From NCBI GenBank assembly GCA_964392175.1, contig CAYMOJ010000005.1, positions 1 to 64,000 on the forward strand: a stretch of 64,000 bases of DNA, written 5' to 3'. Both the position numbers and the translations under genes were made by a program. Origin of the DNA: Firm-04 sp964392175. GTDB lineage: Bacteria > Bacillota > Clostridia > Oscillospirales > Ruminococcaceae. The notes below the pieces were generated by a model. The model worked only from the letters and a program-made list of their open reading frames with translations, made no database searches and was not told the origin of the DNA. This document shows, piece after piece, positions 43,722 to 51,518 of this stretch (position 1 is its first letter; every line of letters begins with the position of its first letter).

Positions 43722-44594
43722 GTGAAGCGACCAATACAATATCTGCTGAGCGTTGTGCTGACGCTGCTACTGGTGTTTACTACAGCAGGCAGCGTGATAC
43801 TGGGCATCGCGCAATACCGCGCATTGGATGCAGAAACCTGCAAGCAGATCCTCGCTGAAAAGAATTTGGAGTTGCGTGTACTGGAAAACCTGACGGCATA
43901 CTACACTGAGCAGGTCAACACTTCGGGGATCCCTGCGGATGTGTACACCAATAGCCTTTCTGCCGACCAAATCAAGGACATCATTGAACAGTCCATTGAT
44001 CATGCGTTCGGATATCTTCATGGCACACAAGATTCTGTTGCAGTCAATGCGGATCTCTCGTTGTTAGAGGAAAACCTTACCACATTTTTTAAGCAGTATG
44101 CCGAAGAAAATGGTTATCAACAGGATGCAGCATTTGAAAAAAGTCTACAGGTTGCAATGGATCATGCCAAAACCAACGTGCTTACCACTGCGGATGTATT
44201 CCGGTTTCAGACACTGTATGATGCGAATGTGCTAACGAAGCTACGCCCCTATGTACCGTGGGTAAGTAAAGGGTTGATCATCTGTATTGCAGCAAGCGTG
44301 ATACTACTCGCGCTGTTGGCACTGCTTCACCGCAAAGAGCTGAAGGCACTGCTATATTGGGCTGCATCGGCGTTATTTGCGGCGGCATTGCTCATGCTGA
44401 TACCCACTGCAACCATTCATTGCACTCGTTGGTTCGACCGCTTTGCTGTCAAGACCGACCAGATCTTTGTGGCTGTGACAAGCTATTTGTATGGCATTAC
44501 CACCGCTGTTATGATTGCAGGCAGCATTGGAATCGCGATTGCAATTGCGCTGTGGGTCGTGTTCTACCTTCTGCAACGCAAAAAGACGATATAA
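43722..44594 (+). CDS. Multi-pass membrane protein of the sortase operon, function unknown
   Basis: 290-residue protein starting with GTG (AAAGGAG lies 6-7 bases upstream). A first membrane helix (about 7-29) is followed by a soluble, probably external domain of about 155 residues, then three hydrophobic helices (about 187-207, 212-232 and 250-280) and a short basic end. No catalytic motif is recognised. It begins 4 bp after the sortase stop, so it is probably translated with it and may assist presentation of the substrate; this is inference from position. Confidence 0.75.
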   Translation: MKRPIQYLLSVVLTLLLVFTTAGSVILGIAQYRALDAETCKQILAEKNLELRVLENLTAYYTEQVNTSGIPADVYTNSLSADQIKDIIEQSIDHAFGYLHGTQDSVAVNADLSLLEENLTTFFKQYAEENGYQQDAAFEKSLQVAMDHAKTNVLTTADVFRFQTLYDANVLTKLRPYVPWVSKGLIICIAASVILLALLALLHRKELKALLYWAASALFAAALLMLIPTATIHCTRWFDRFAVKTDQIFVAVTSYLYGITTAVMIAGSIGIAIAIALWVVFYLLQRKKTI

Positions 44595-44598
44595 TTAC

Positions 44599-44635
44599 AA
44601 ATCCACCTGAGAAGAAATTCCTCAGGTGGATTTTT
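44599..44635. terminator. Bidirectional terminator after the sortase operon
   Basis: AAATCCACCTGAG (44599-44611) pairs perfectly with CTCAGGTGGATTT (44621-44633), with TTTTT on the plus strand. It lies between convergent genes. Confidence 0.88.
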
Positions 44636-44649
44636 CACAGGTCATGTGA

Positions 44650-45477
44650 TTACCCTGCGCTCAAACAACGCATCCTTTCAATGACCCTTTTCGGGACGGT
44701 CACGCCCAAGGTGACATCGGGTTTTACGGCTTCTCCATGATAATCCGAGCCACCCGTTTGCAGCAAACCACGCTGCGCTGCACATTCAGCATAAAAAGCG
44801 ACCTCCGCTGCAGTATGCTTTGCATAATACACCTCCAAACCGTCCAGACCGCAGGCGCAATAGGCATCCAATGCTGCACAAAAGGCATCTGCATCTAGCG
44901 CAAGCGTACACGGATGCGCCAGCACTGCCACGCCTCCAGCTGCATGGATCAAAGAAATCGCCTCCTGCATCGTAGGCTTTGGATCCGGCATGGCGCGGAT
45001 AACAGGCGTATCCAGATATCGAGCAAATCCCTCTGCAATGGAGCGGGTATACTTCTTCTGCATCAGCACCCGCGCGAAATGCGGTTTTCCAAGCTGCCCC
45101 CTTGCTTCCGCTGCCACTTCCTCTATGGTGATATCCACGCCCTGTGACTGTAGCAAATTCACGATCTGCATGGCACGGGCCTGCCGCCGATTTGCAAATT
45201 CTGCACAAGCCTGCAACAACTTTTCGTTATACGGATCCATGCCATATCCCAGTAAATGCTGCCTTGCCCTACCAGCCGTGCTCAACTCAATGCCCGCCAA
45301 AAAACCGATGCCACACGCATCCGCTGTTGCCTTTGCCGACACAATCCCTGCAACGGTATCGTGGTCAGTCAATGCAAGCAAGGCAATACCCTTTTCTTTG
45401 GCTTGGTTTACCATTTCTGCAGGACTGTACTGTCCATCCGAACAGCTACTGTGAGTATGCAGATCAATTATGCACAT
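44650..45477 (-). CDS. PHP domain phosphoesterase (RnaAM/YciV-like)
   Basis: 275-residue PHP protein. Metal ligands are in DLHTHSSCSDG (residues 4-14), LTDHDTV, GIELST (Glu), LAHPCTL and GGSDYHG. This arrangement matches the group of 3',5'-nucleoside bisphosphate phosphatases and 5'-3' exoribonuclease RnaAM (YciV/TrpH) more than histidinol phosphatase. A large insertion (about 95-160) holds the HFARVL motif typical of the group. The ATG at 45477 follows GGAGG at 8 bases; the frame opens 7 codons earlier. It lies downstream of the candidate structured RNA on the same strand. Confidence 0.88.
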   Translation of the reverse strand: MCIIDLHTHSSCSDGQYSPAEMVNQAKEKGIALLALTDHDTVAGIVSAKATADACGIGFLAGIELSTAGRARQHLLGYGMDPYNEKLLQACAEFANRRQARAMQIVNLLQSQGVDITIEEVAAEARGQLGKPHFARVLMQKKYTRSIAEGFARYLDTPVIRAMPDPKPTMQEAISLIHAAGGVAVLAHPCTLALDADAFCAALDAYCACGLDGLEVYYAKHTAAEVAFYAECAAQRGLLQTGGSDYHGEAVKPDVTLGVTVPKRVIERMRCLSAG

Positions 45478-45496
45478 GAGAAAGTCCTCCATTCGC

Positions 45497-45537
45497 AAAA
45501 TAAGAGAGACCTTTCTGCTCAGGTCTCTCCTTATTTG
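45497..45537 (-). terminator. Terminator of the candidate structured RNA
   Basis: On the minus strand a stem of about 13 bp (45521-45534 with 45500-45512, one bulged base) is followed by TTTT. It ends the transcript that starts near 46111, 20 bp before the PHP gene. Confidence 0.75.
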
Positions 45538-46111
45538 TATTCAATTGTAGGCGCGAAGCATTGCTCCGCTTCTATTACAATCGCAAAGCGATATGACCGC
45601 ACATTGCGGATTCGGGTACAATCTCTCCAAAAGACAAGACCCGAGGTCATCAAGATTACTCCGTTTCAAATCGGTTCCCGAAAAAAGCTGCGTTGCGTCG
45701 GCTATGTATGTTTTATGCCGAACATGGGAAACATTCAGCTCATTGCTGTTCTTGCAGAACCCCCAACCCTCTGTATGCGTCCATTTGTTCACGAGAACCA
45801 ACGCGATGCTCGCAGCTGAAGCTGCACGGATCGTGCTTTATTCTATCAACGCATCACAAAAAGCCAAGTATGAGCCGCCGGAAACCGAACGGAAAACTGT
45901 TCTGTATCCATTGGGCACACATCCTTTCCGATGTAGATTGGCTGTGAACACTCCTTTTCACGCAGAGGTCACGCCTGATCTTAAAGAAATTCTTCAGGGC
46001 GAATATGAATACGCCGAATGAAGTAGGTTAGAAAATCGGTATACAGGCGAGGTGCCTACACCTCGCCTGAACGCCAATTTCAGGAAGGTTTTTATGAAGA
46101 AGTTCTTTCAT
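45497..46111 (-). ncRNA. Candidate large structured non-coding RNA (about 615 nt)
   Basis: A perfect promoter (46118-46146) and a terminator (45497-45537) bracket about 615 nt on the minus strand with no convincing reading frame. The interval is dense in short perfect hairpins: 46044-46069 (11-bp arms), 45944-45961, 45824-45836 (GCACG/CGTGC), 45812-45825 (GCAGCT/AGCTGC), TCGGGT 45612-45617 with ACCCGA 45639-45644, CCGCA-N3-TGCGG 45597-45609, ATCGC-N3-GCGAT 45580-45592, and ATTGTA 45544-45549 with TACAAT 45576-45581 enclosing GAAGC/GCTTC 45555-45572. It lacks the signatures I know for RNase P RNA, tmRNA or SRP RNA. The family is unassigned. Confidence 0.6.
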
Positions 46112-46117
46112 GCTTTT

Positions 46118-46146
46118 ATTATAGCACACTTTTCGGATGTTGTCAA
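46118..46146 (-). promoter_or_regulatory. Consensus promoter of the candidate structured RNA
   Basis: On the minus strand TTGACA (46146-46141) and TATAAT (46123-46118), both perfect, are 17 bp apart. It is one of the two best promoters in the window. An inverted repeat TTGTCAA-N6-TTGACAA (46140-46159) overlaps the -35. Confidence 0.9.
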
Positions 46147-46201
46147 TAGTTTTTGACAACTTTCTGAAATTTTTTTGTGTTGTATTATTCAAAACTGGGG
46201 C

Positions 46202-46230
46202 TTGACATTTTGCAAAAAATCGGTTACAAT
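46202..46230 (+). promoter_or_regulatory. Promoter of the DUF1292 gene
   Basis: TTGACA (46202-46207) and TACAAT (46225-46230), 17 bp apart, 85 bp before the ATG and divergent from the structured-RNA promoter. Confidence 0.8.
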
Positions 46231-46314
46231 ATAGTTGAGGAAACGATGACGCAAGAGTCATCCTTTCTGACACAATTCATACCGATGCAAATCGGAGGAA
46301 CGGAGTATTACGAT

Positions 46315-46683
46315 ATGGCAAACGAACATAACGAGCCGATGAACGAAGAAATGGAGTATCAGCCTGAGCTGTACACCTTGGTAGACGAGAACGGCACTGA
46401 AAAGGTTTTCGAACTGGTGGATGTGCTGGAGGAGAACGAAAGAGTCTACTTTGCGCTGATCCCCCATGTTGAAAATCCTGAAGAGCTGCTGGAGGACGAG
46501 TGTGAACTGGTAGTTCTGTGGGTGGATACCGACGAAAACGGCAACGATGTCCTCATTCCCATTGAGAGCGATGAGGAGTATGAGCGCATCGCAAACATTT
46601 TCATTGAGCGCTTTGAATGCGACTGCGATTGCGATGATGACGATTGCGACTGTGGCTGTGGTTGCGATTGTCACGAGGAGTAA
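46315..46683 (+). CDS. DUF1292 family acidic protein with Cys/Asp-rich tail
   Basis: 122-residue, strongly acidic protein. The middle part (LYTLVDENGTEKVFELVDVL, YFALIPH, IPIESDEEYERI) matches the DUF1292/YrzB pattern, a family of unknown function common in Firmicutes. The last 22 residues are exceptional: alternating Cys and Asp (CDCDCDDDDCDCGCGCDC) then His-Glu-Glu, giving eight cysteines in 18 positions. This looks like a metal-binding tail. The ATG at 46315 follows GGAG at 9 bases; upstream in-frame codons lie in the promoter. Its transcript would run toward the 6S RNA gene. Confidence 0.85.
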   Translation: MANEHNEPMNEEMEYQPELYTLVDENGTEKVFELVDVLEENERVYFALIPHVENPEELLEDECELVVLWVDTDENGNDVLIPIESDEEYERIANIFIERFECDCDCDDDDCDCGCGCDCHEE

Positions 46684-46723
46684 GGCTTTCTTCTCTGTTG
46701 CATAGCTTACTTGGCTCTCTGCC

Positions 46724-46752
46724 TTGTGCGAGCAAGTCCGTTATGATATAAT
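46724..46752 (+). promoter_or_regulatory. Promoter of the probable 6S RNA
   Basis: TTGTGC (46724-46729) and TATAAT (46747-46752) with 17-bp spacing, placing the transcript start near 46760. Confidence 0.65.
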
Positions 46753-46759
46753 CCAACAT

Positions 46760-46910
46760 CTATGAATAGGGAATCTTAGCTCCGCGCGCGGATTGCAGAC
46801 CTCCCACCTCTTGTGGACGAAGGGAGCGTGAAACGCGTGGGCGGATACCCACCTGCTTTTGGCGGGTTTTATTCTACGGACGACGGCAAGGCGGAGTCCT
46901 TCAAATGATC
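46760..46910 (+). ncRNA. ssrS: Probable 6S RNA
   Basis: About 150 nt between a promoter and a strong terminator with no ORF. CTCCGC (46780-46785) pairs with GCGGAG (46891-46896) as a closing stem; an inner hairpin CTCCC (46801-46805) / GGGAG (46822-46826) and the GATACCCACCT...GGCGGGTTTTATTCTAC stretch resemble clostridial 6S RNAs as I remember them. 6S RNA mimics an open promoter and sequesters sigma-A RNA polymerase. The assignment rests on pattern memory and architecture; a covariance search is needed to confirm it. Confidence 0.6.
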
Positions 46911-46945
46911 AGCAGACACCGATGTCATGTCGGGGTCTGCTTTTT
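46911..46945 (+). terminator. Terminator of the probable 6S RNA
   Basis: AGCAGAC (46911-46917) pairs with GTCTGCT (46935-46941), with further inner pairing, followed by TTTTT. Confidence 0.85.
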
Positions 46946-46980
46946 GTTGCTACCTCCTATGCGCTTTCTCGCAAAAAGAC

Positions 46981-47009
46981 TTGCTTTTTGGGAAGAAATA
47001 TGTTACAAT
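46981..47009 (+). promoter_or_regulatory. Promoter of the SseB-like gene
   Basis: TTGCTT (46981-46986) and TACAAT (47004-47009) with 17-bp spacing, 62 bp before the ATG. Confidence 0.65.
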
Positions 47010-47070
47010 AGAATGGTACAATCAGGTAGTGTGCCCGATTGAATCTACAAAACCCATAGGAGGTTCCAAC

Positions 47071-47970
47071 ATGGCTGAAGGCCCTATGATGAAGCCGGTA
47101 ACCAATCCGGTACTTGTCGACGCAATGGCTACCTTTAAAGTAGATCTGACAAACCGCGAGCACGAAAAGGCGTTTCTTGAAGCTGCCATCGAAGCAAAGT
47201 ATCTTATTCCCGCGATCATTGAGCGCCCCGCAACACCCCCTCAAGAAGGTGAACAGGTGCAGGCTCGTGTCGCATTCCAGATGATGACCAACCAAAAGGG
47301 TGATAAATTTCTGCCCGCTTTTACCGATGAAATCGAACTGCGGAAAAATCGCAAGCCCGGTGAGCGTTTTCAGGTAATGGTCATGAGCTTTATGGATGTC
47401 TACCGCTTTATGAAGGCAAATGAGCCAATCGGTGGTATGGTCATCAATCCCTTTGGCAGCAATCTCTGCTTGGTTCGCCCCCAAATTATGATGCTAGGCG
47501 ATCATGAGGGCAATCTGGATGTGCTTTCCAGCGCGCCCGCGCCGCGCCCCGCAGTACCCATGGGTGGCAACGCACCCTCCGCAGAAGATGCAAGAGCCGC
47601 ACAACAGGCTGCGATCCGGCAAGCAATGGCTGATTTGGAGAAAGCAAAAGCTGCCGAGGAAGAAACTCCAACAGAGCCAGCCATCACTGACGAGCTTTTA
47701 GGCGCACTCAAGGCACAGTTGAAGAAAGTCAAGGGCATCAAGAAGGCATACATTGAGGAAACCTCCGAAAGCAACGAGCGTTTTCTGCTGGTTGCCTTGG
47801 ACGCTGACGAAAGTGTCGATATCGCAGAGGTTGGCAACACCATCTCCACAGAGTGCAGTGACTATACCGAATTACCTTTCGACTGCATCCCTGCATCCAA
47901 TATCCGTGCCAAGAACATGGCCACAAACGGCAAACCGTTCTACGAGAAAAAGCGTTTCGGTATCTTCTGA
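47071..47970 (+). CDS. SseB family protein
   Basis: 299-residue protein with an SseB-type N-terminal domain (about 25-140; LIPAIIE, GDKFLPAFTDEIELRK, GMVINPFG) and an SseB C-terminal domain (about 205-299; LKAQLKKVKGIKKAYIEE, IDVAEV-like SVDIAEVG, and the FYEKKRFGIF end). An Ala/Pro/Glu-rich linker joins them. SseB was named for serine sensitivity in E. coli; its molecular role is not known. The ATG at 47071 follows AGGAGG. It has its own promoter and appears monocistronic. Confidence 0.85.
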   Translation: MAEGPMMKPVTNPVLVDAMATFKVDLTNREHEKAFLEAAIEAKYLIPAIIERPATPPQEGEQVQARVAFQMMTNQKGDKFLPAFTDEIELRKNRKPGERFQVMVMSFMDVYRFMKANEPIGGMVINPFGSNLCLVRPQIMMLGDHEGNLDVLSSAPAPRPAVPMGGNAPSAEDARAAQQAAIRQAMADLEKAKAAEEETPTEPAITDELLGALKAQLKKVKGIKKAYIEETSESNERFLLVALDADESVDIAEVGNTISTECSDYTELPFDCIPASNIRAKNMATNGKPFYEKKRFGIF

Positions 47971-48210
47971 TTCAGTGCCGCCTTCGACTCGGCAAGGGAG
48001 CTGCCACTGTATGCATCGCGCAGGGTACCGTCTGCGCCCGCTGATATACAAGCCGCTGCTGCAAAGACCATATTGACCAAACACTTATAGTGTCTATGTC
48101 GCACATGGGAATGCCACAGCAGGGCGTTTTATGTGGAAGGCAATCGGTTGACAACAGGATCTATCGATTCTGTGCAAAAAATAAGTGCATTTTTTAAAGG
48201 GGGTCATTCT

Positions 48211-50001
48211 ATGAAAAGTAAAAAGCTACTGTCGCTGAGTCTGGCGACAGCCATCGTGGCAGGTATCGTATCCGGAAACGGTGCAGATCTCTCGCTTCTT
48301 TCCAATGCTGCGGACGACACCGGCGACGACTGGTTACACGCAGTGGGCAGCCGTTTGTATGACATGAACGGCAACGAGGTCTGGCTGACCGGTGCAAACT
48401 GGTTCGGTTTTAATTGCTCTGAGAACTGTGCCCACGGTCTGTACGCCGCTGATGTGGACGATTTTCTCTCTGCCTGTGCGGACAAGGGCATCAATATCAT
48501 TCGTTTTCCGATTTCCTCTGAGCTGCTGCTCTCGTGGATGAACGGCGAACCGAATGAAGTCAGTTCCGTGCAAGCAGGCTATGAGCCGCCTGTGGATCAG
48601 GTCGGGGAGGATGGCAGCGTGACACCTGCCGGCACCTATGTCAATATCAACAAAGATTTTGTGCTGGAAGATGGCAAAACGCTCAAAAACAGCATGGAAA
48701 TCTTCGATGTCATTATGCAAAAGTGCAAGGACTACGGCATCAAAGCGTTTGTGGATATCCACAGCCCCGATGCGAACAACTCCGGTCATAACTATGAGTT
48801 GTGGTATGGCAAAGCAGGTATCACCACCGAATTGTGGATCGACACGCTGGTTTGGTTGGCAGATAAGTACAAGAACGATGATACCCTGCTGGGCTTTGAT
48901 CTGAAAAATGAGCCGCACGGCAAACGCGAATACGATGCAACCTGCCCCGATACCATCGCAAAATGGGATGACTCCACCGACGAAAACAACTGGGCATACG
49001 CGGCAACCACTTGTGCAAATGCCATTCTTGAAGTGAACCCCTATGCACTGATTTTCGTAGAGGGTGTTGAGCAGTATCCGAAAACCGAAAAGGGCTACAC
49101 TTACGATACACCCGATATCTGGCAAGCCACTGCCGAACAGTCCCCGTGGTACGGTGCATGGTGGGGCGGCAATCTCCGCGGTGTCAGAGATTATCCCATT
49201 ACGCCTACTAGCGGCACAAGCCAGATCGTGTATTCTCCCCACGATTACGGCCCATCCGTCTACGCACAGACATGGTTTGATAAGGATTTCGACACCCAAT
49301 CGTTGCTGGATGACTACTGGTACGACACATGGGCATATATCAACGAGGAGGACATTGCGCCCCTGTTGATCGGCGAATGGGGCGGCCATATGGACGGTGA
49401 CAAGAATCAGAAGTGGATGGAGTTGCTGCGCGATTACATGATCAACAACCACATCAATCACACTTTCTGGTGCTTGAACCCTAACTCAGGCGATACCGGT
49501 GGTTTGCTGGGCTACGATTTCATCACATGGGATTCCGAAAAATACGGCTTGTTTGAGCCTTCCCTTTGGCAGACGCTCGAAACCGGAAAATACATCGGTC
49601 TGGATCACCAAAAAGCTCTGGGTAACAATGGCACCGGTATTTCCCTGAACGATTTCTACGCCAATTACGCCCACACGGAAGGTAGTAACCTCGATGGTGG
49701 CACGATTCTGGATTCGCAGGGCAGTATTGTTACCGGTGTGACAACCACACAGCCTGCTGATACGACTTCCACCGTGGCTGCAAACCTCGACTATGGCGAT
49801 ATCAATGTCGATGGCAAAATCACGGTTGCTGATGTGATTTGCTATAATCGCTACATCAGTGAGGACGTAACGCTCACCGTTTCTACGCAGGGTCTTGCCA
49901 ATGCTGATGTCACCGGTGATGGTAAAATCAACAGTGAGGACGCAGTAAAGGTGCTGAAATATATTGCCTCGCTCATTACTTACGAAGAGCTTGCCCCGTG
50001 A
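48211..50001 (+). CDS. Cellulosomal GH5 endoglucanase with dockerin
   Basis: 596-residue secreted cellulase. A signal peptide (about 1-32) precedes the GH5 catalytic domain (about 40-480). The acid/base is Glu234 in DLKNEPHG and the nucleophile is Glu389 in LLIGEWGG; GANWFGFN and INIIRFP are typical GH5 strands. After a Thr-rich linker (VTTTQPADTTSTV) comes a type I dockerin (about 528-592) with two calcium loops, GDINVDGKITVADV and ADVTGDGKINSEDA. It should hydrolyse beta-1,4-glucan while attached to a cohesin scaffold. GGGGG-type ribosome site (AAAGGGGG) precedes the ATG. The 240-bp upstream gap has no clear promoter. Confidence 0.95.
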   Translation: MKSKKLLSLSLATAIVAGIVSGNGADLSLLSNAADDTGDDWLHAVGSRLYDMNGNEVWLTGANWFGFNCSENCAHGLYAADVDDFLSACADKGINIIRFPISSELLLSWMNGEPNEVSSVQAGYEPPVDQVGEDGSVTPAGTYVNINKDFVLEDGKTLKNSMEIFDVIMQKCKDYGIKAFVDIHSPDANNSGHNYELWYGKAGITTELWIDTLVWLADKYKNDDTLLGFDLKNEPHGKREYDATCPDTIAKWDDSTDENNWAYAATTCANAILEVNPYALIFVEGVEQYPKTEKGYTYDTPDIWQATAEQSPWYGAWWGGNLRGVRDYPITPTSGTSQIVYSPHDYGPSVYAQTWFDKDFDTQSLLDDYWYDTWAYINEEDIAPLLIGEWGGHMDGDKNQKWMELLRDYMINNHINHTFWCLNPNSGDTGGLLGYDFITWDSEKYGLFEPSLWQTLETGKYIGLDHQKALGNNGTGISLNDFYANYAHTEGSNLDGGTILDSQGSIVTGVTTTQPADTTSTVAANLDYGDINVDGKITVADVICYNRYISEDVTLTVSTQGLANADVTGDGKINSEDAVKVLKYIASLITYEELAP

Positions 50002-50015
50002 TAAAATCACAGATG

Positions 50016-50054
50016 CAAAAAAATCCCACCCTTGCACAAGCAGGGGTGGGATTT
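50016..50054 (-). terminator. Terminator between the GH5 and pilin genes
   Basis: AAATCCCACCC (50021-50031) pairs with GGGTGGGATTT (50044-50054). On the minus strand it is followed by a run of T, fitting the end of the pilin transcript; it may also act on the cellulase transcript. Confidence 0.82.
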
Positions 50055-50058
50055 ATGT

Positions 50059-50616
50059 TTATGCATCAGCATCTTTGTACAAGCCGGAATCCTGCACTGC
50101 ATAGCCCAGTGCAACCAGAGATGTCCAGTTGTTACCGTATGCCTTGAAATCATCTGCGCCAATGGCAATGGGATAAGAACCGGGATATCTACCATCCACA
50201 ATTCCCACGCCGTCACAGGTGGTAGCATTCAAGCGGAAGGAAACTTGGTCAATTTTCGCTACATCGTTGAATGTATCATATACTTTGGAATAGAGAAGCT
50301 TCAGTAGTGTACTTTTATCTGTTGTCGTGGTAGGAACATCATTCTTTGACGTGCCCTTGCAGGCAGCGATTTCCGCGCCGGTAACGGTAGTATCGCCAAT
50401 CAGGGATGCAAGCTGATAGTCCGCAGCGTCCATATCCGTCAGCGCGACCAACACGCCGTTTGCGATATTACGCGCCGAACTGTTCGAACTGGTGATTTTT
50501 GCTTTGGAAATATAGCCGAGCATGGCAGGCACCAGCATGGCTGCCAATACGCCGATGATCGCAATCACCACGATCAATTCAATCAGAGTAAACCCGTTCT
50601 TTCTTGTAACTTCCAT
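50059..50616 (-). CDS. Type IV pilin-like protein (second pilin)
   Basis: 185-residue prepilin. The class III signal is MEVTRKNG|FTLIELIVVIAII, with cleavage expected after Gly8 and the conserved Glu at +5 of the mature protein, followed by a hydrophobic helix to about residue 32. The remaining globular domain, with a Cys pair possible (residues about 89 and 130), is like that of the neighbouring pilin. GGGGG precedes the ATG. It lies 100 bp after the first pilin gene, behind a hairpin that could reduce read-through and set a lower dose. Confidence 0.9.
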   Translation of the reverse strand: MEVTRKNGFTLIELIVVIAIIGVLAAMLVPAMLGYISKAKITSSNSSARNIANGVLVALTDMDAADYQLASLIGDTTVTGAEIAACKGTSKNDVPTTTTDKSTLLKLLYSKVYDTFNDVAKIDQVSFRLNATTCDGVGIVDGRYPGSYPIAIGADDFKAYGNNWTSLVALGYAVQDSGLYKDADA

Positions 50617-50672
50617 AAAAAGCCCCCGTCAATCGGTTTGATATTCATACAAAGTCATCGTGCAGAAAGAAT

Positions 50673-50690
50673 GCCCCCATTGCTGGGGGC
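50673..50690 (-). terminator. Hairpin between the two pilin genes
   Basis: GCCCCC-N6-GGGGGC hairpin, followed on the minus strand by ATTCTTT. It looks like a weak terminator or RNA stabiliser rather than a full stop. Confidence 0.5.
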
Positions 50691-50716
50691 ACACATTCAA
50701 ATGTCAAAAAGCAATC

Positions 50717-51262
50717 TCAGGAGTCGGATGTGCCAGATGTTGGTGCCTTACTCACATCGCCCTTTGCGTAGTCGATCAGATCACCCAACTTAGTAGCATA
50801 TTTCACGCCCTTATCGTAGTCATCCACGGAAAACTGCGTAGGATTGGTGCCAGGGTAGTTACCGTTTACAACAGCAACGCCAGCGCAGGAACCGCCCTCC
50901 ACCTTGATGGAGAATGCACTCAGCTTGGTGATGTCGGTAAAGTAAGTCCACACCTTATACTGGAATGCACCATTTACATCAGTTTTCCCACTAGGCTTGT
51001 TAGGAGCACTCTCCAATTGTTCGGCAGATTCCCAACCAGAGGTGTCCTTCTCCCAGCCAGTATAGATGTCATACTCCTCAGTATCCATATCGCTCAGTGC
51101 AGACTGTGCTGCGGTGTAGATGGACTTTGCGGTAGAGTTCGCAGAAGTGATCTTGGACTTCTTCACATAGCCCAACATAGCAGGCACCAGGATAGCAGCC
51201 AGAACACCAATGATCGCGATAACAACGATCAGCTCAATCAGAGTGAAACCTTTCTTTTTCAT
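50717..51262 (-). CDS. pilA: Type IV major pilin-like protein
   Basis: 181-residue prepilin with signal MKKKG|FTLIELIVVIAII, a helix to about residue 28, and a globular domain (DMDTEEYDIYTGW, AFSIKVEGGSCAGVAVVNG). The ATG at 51262 follows AAGGAGG; the open frame upstream is untranslated leader. The strong promoter at 51367-51395 and first position in the transcript suggest that this is the major subunit. The mature pilin is assembled by PilB and retracted by PilT, encoded next to it. Confidence 0.92.
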   Translation of the reverse strand: MKKKGFTLIELIVVIAIIGVLAAILVPAMLGYVKKSKITSANSTAKSIYTAAQSALSDMDTEEYDIYTGWEKDTSGWESAEQLESAPNKPSGKTDVNGAFQYKVWTYFTDITKLSAFSIKVEGGSCAGVAVVNGNYPGTNPTQFSVDDYDKGVKYATKLGDLIDYAKGDVSKAPTSGTSDS

Positions 51263-51366
51263 GATAAAATCCTCCTTAATGTATATGTGTGCTCCGCCGT
51301 AGCGGAAAGTCCGAATGCAGAAACACAACTCGACGTCAAAGCTGTATTTCTATCTTCCATGGTTTT

Positions 51367-51395
51367 AGTATAACATAACCAAAGGGAAATGTCAA
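51367..51395 (-). promoter_or_regulatory. Promoter of the pilin genes
   Basis: On the minus strand TTGACA (51395-51390) and TATACT (51372-51367) are 17 bp apart, giving a leader of about 100 nt before the major pilin. Confidence 0.8.
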
Positions 51396-51518
51396 TAGGT
51401 TTCGGGAAATTTACCAGATTGTGAACAAACTTTTACGAAATCGGGTTTTTCGCCCCAAAAATTGAAATCGTTTTCGGCAGATTGCACAAAATTTGTAACC
51501 GGTTTGTAACCCTTGGCA

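Noticed and set aside
45593..46021. 142-residue plus-strand frame, and an 86-residue minus-strand frame at 45541-45801
   Set aside because: Neither has a ribosome site or a recognisable domain. The region is better explained as a structured RNA with its own promoter and terminator.
48334..49461. 375-residue minus-strand open frame inside the GH5 gene
   Set aside because: The plus strand encodes an intact cellulase with both catalytic Glu residues.
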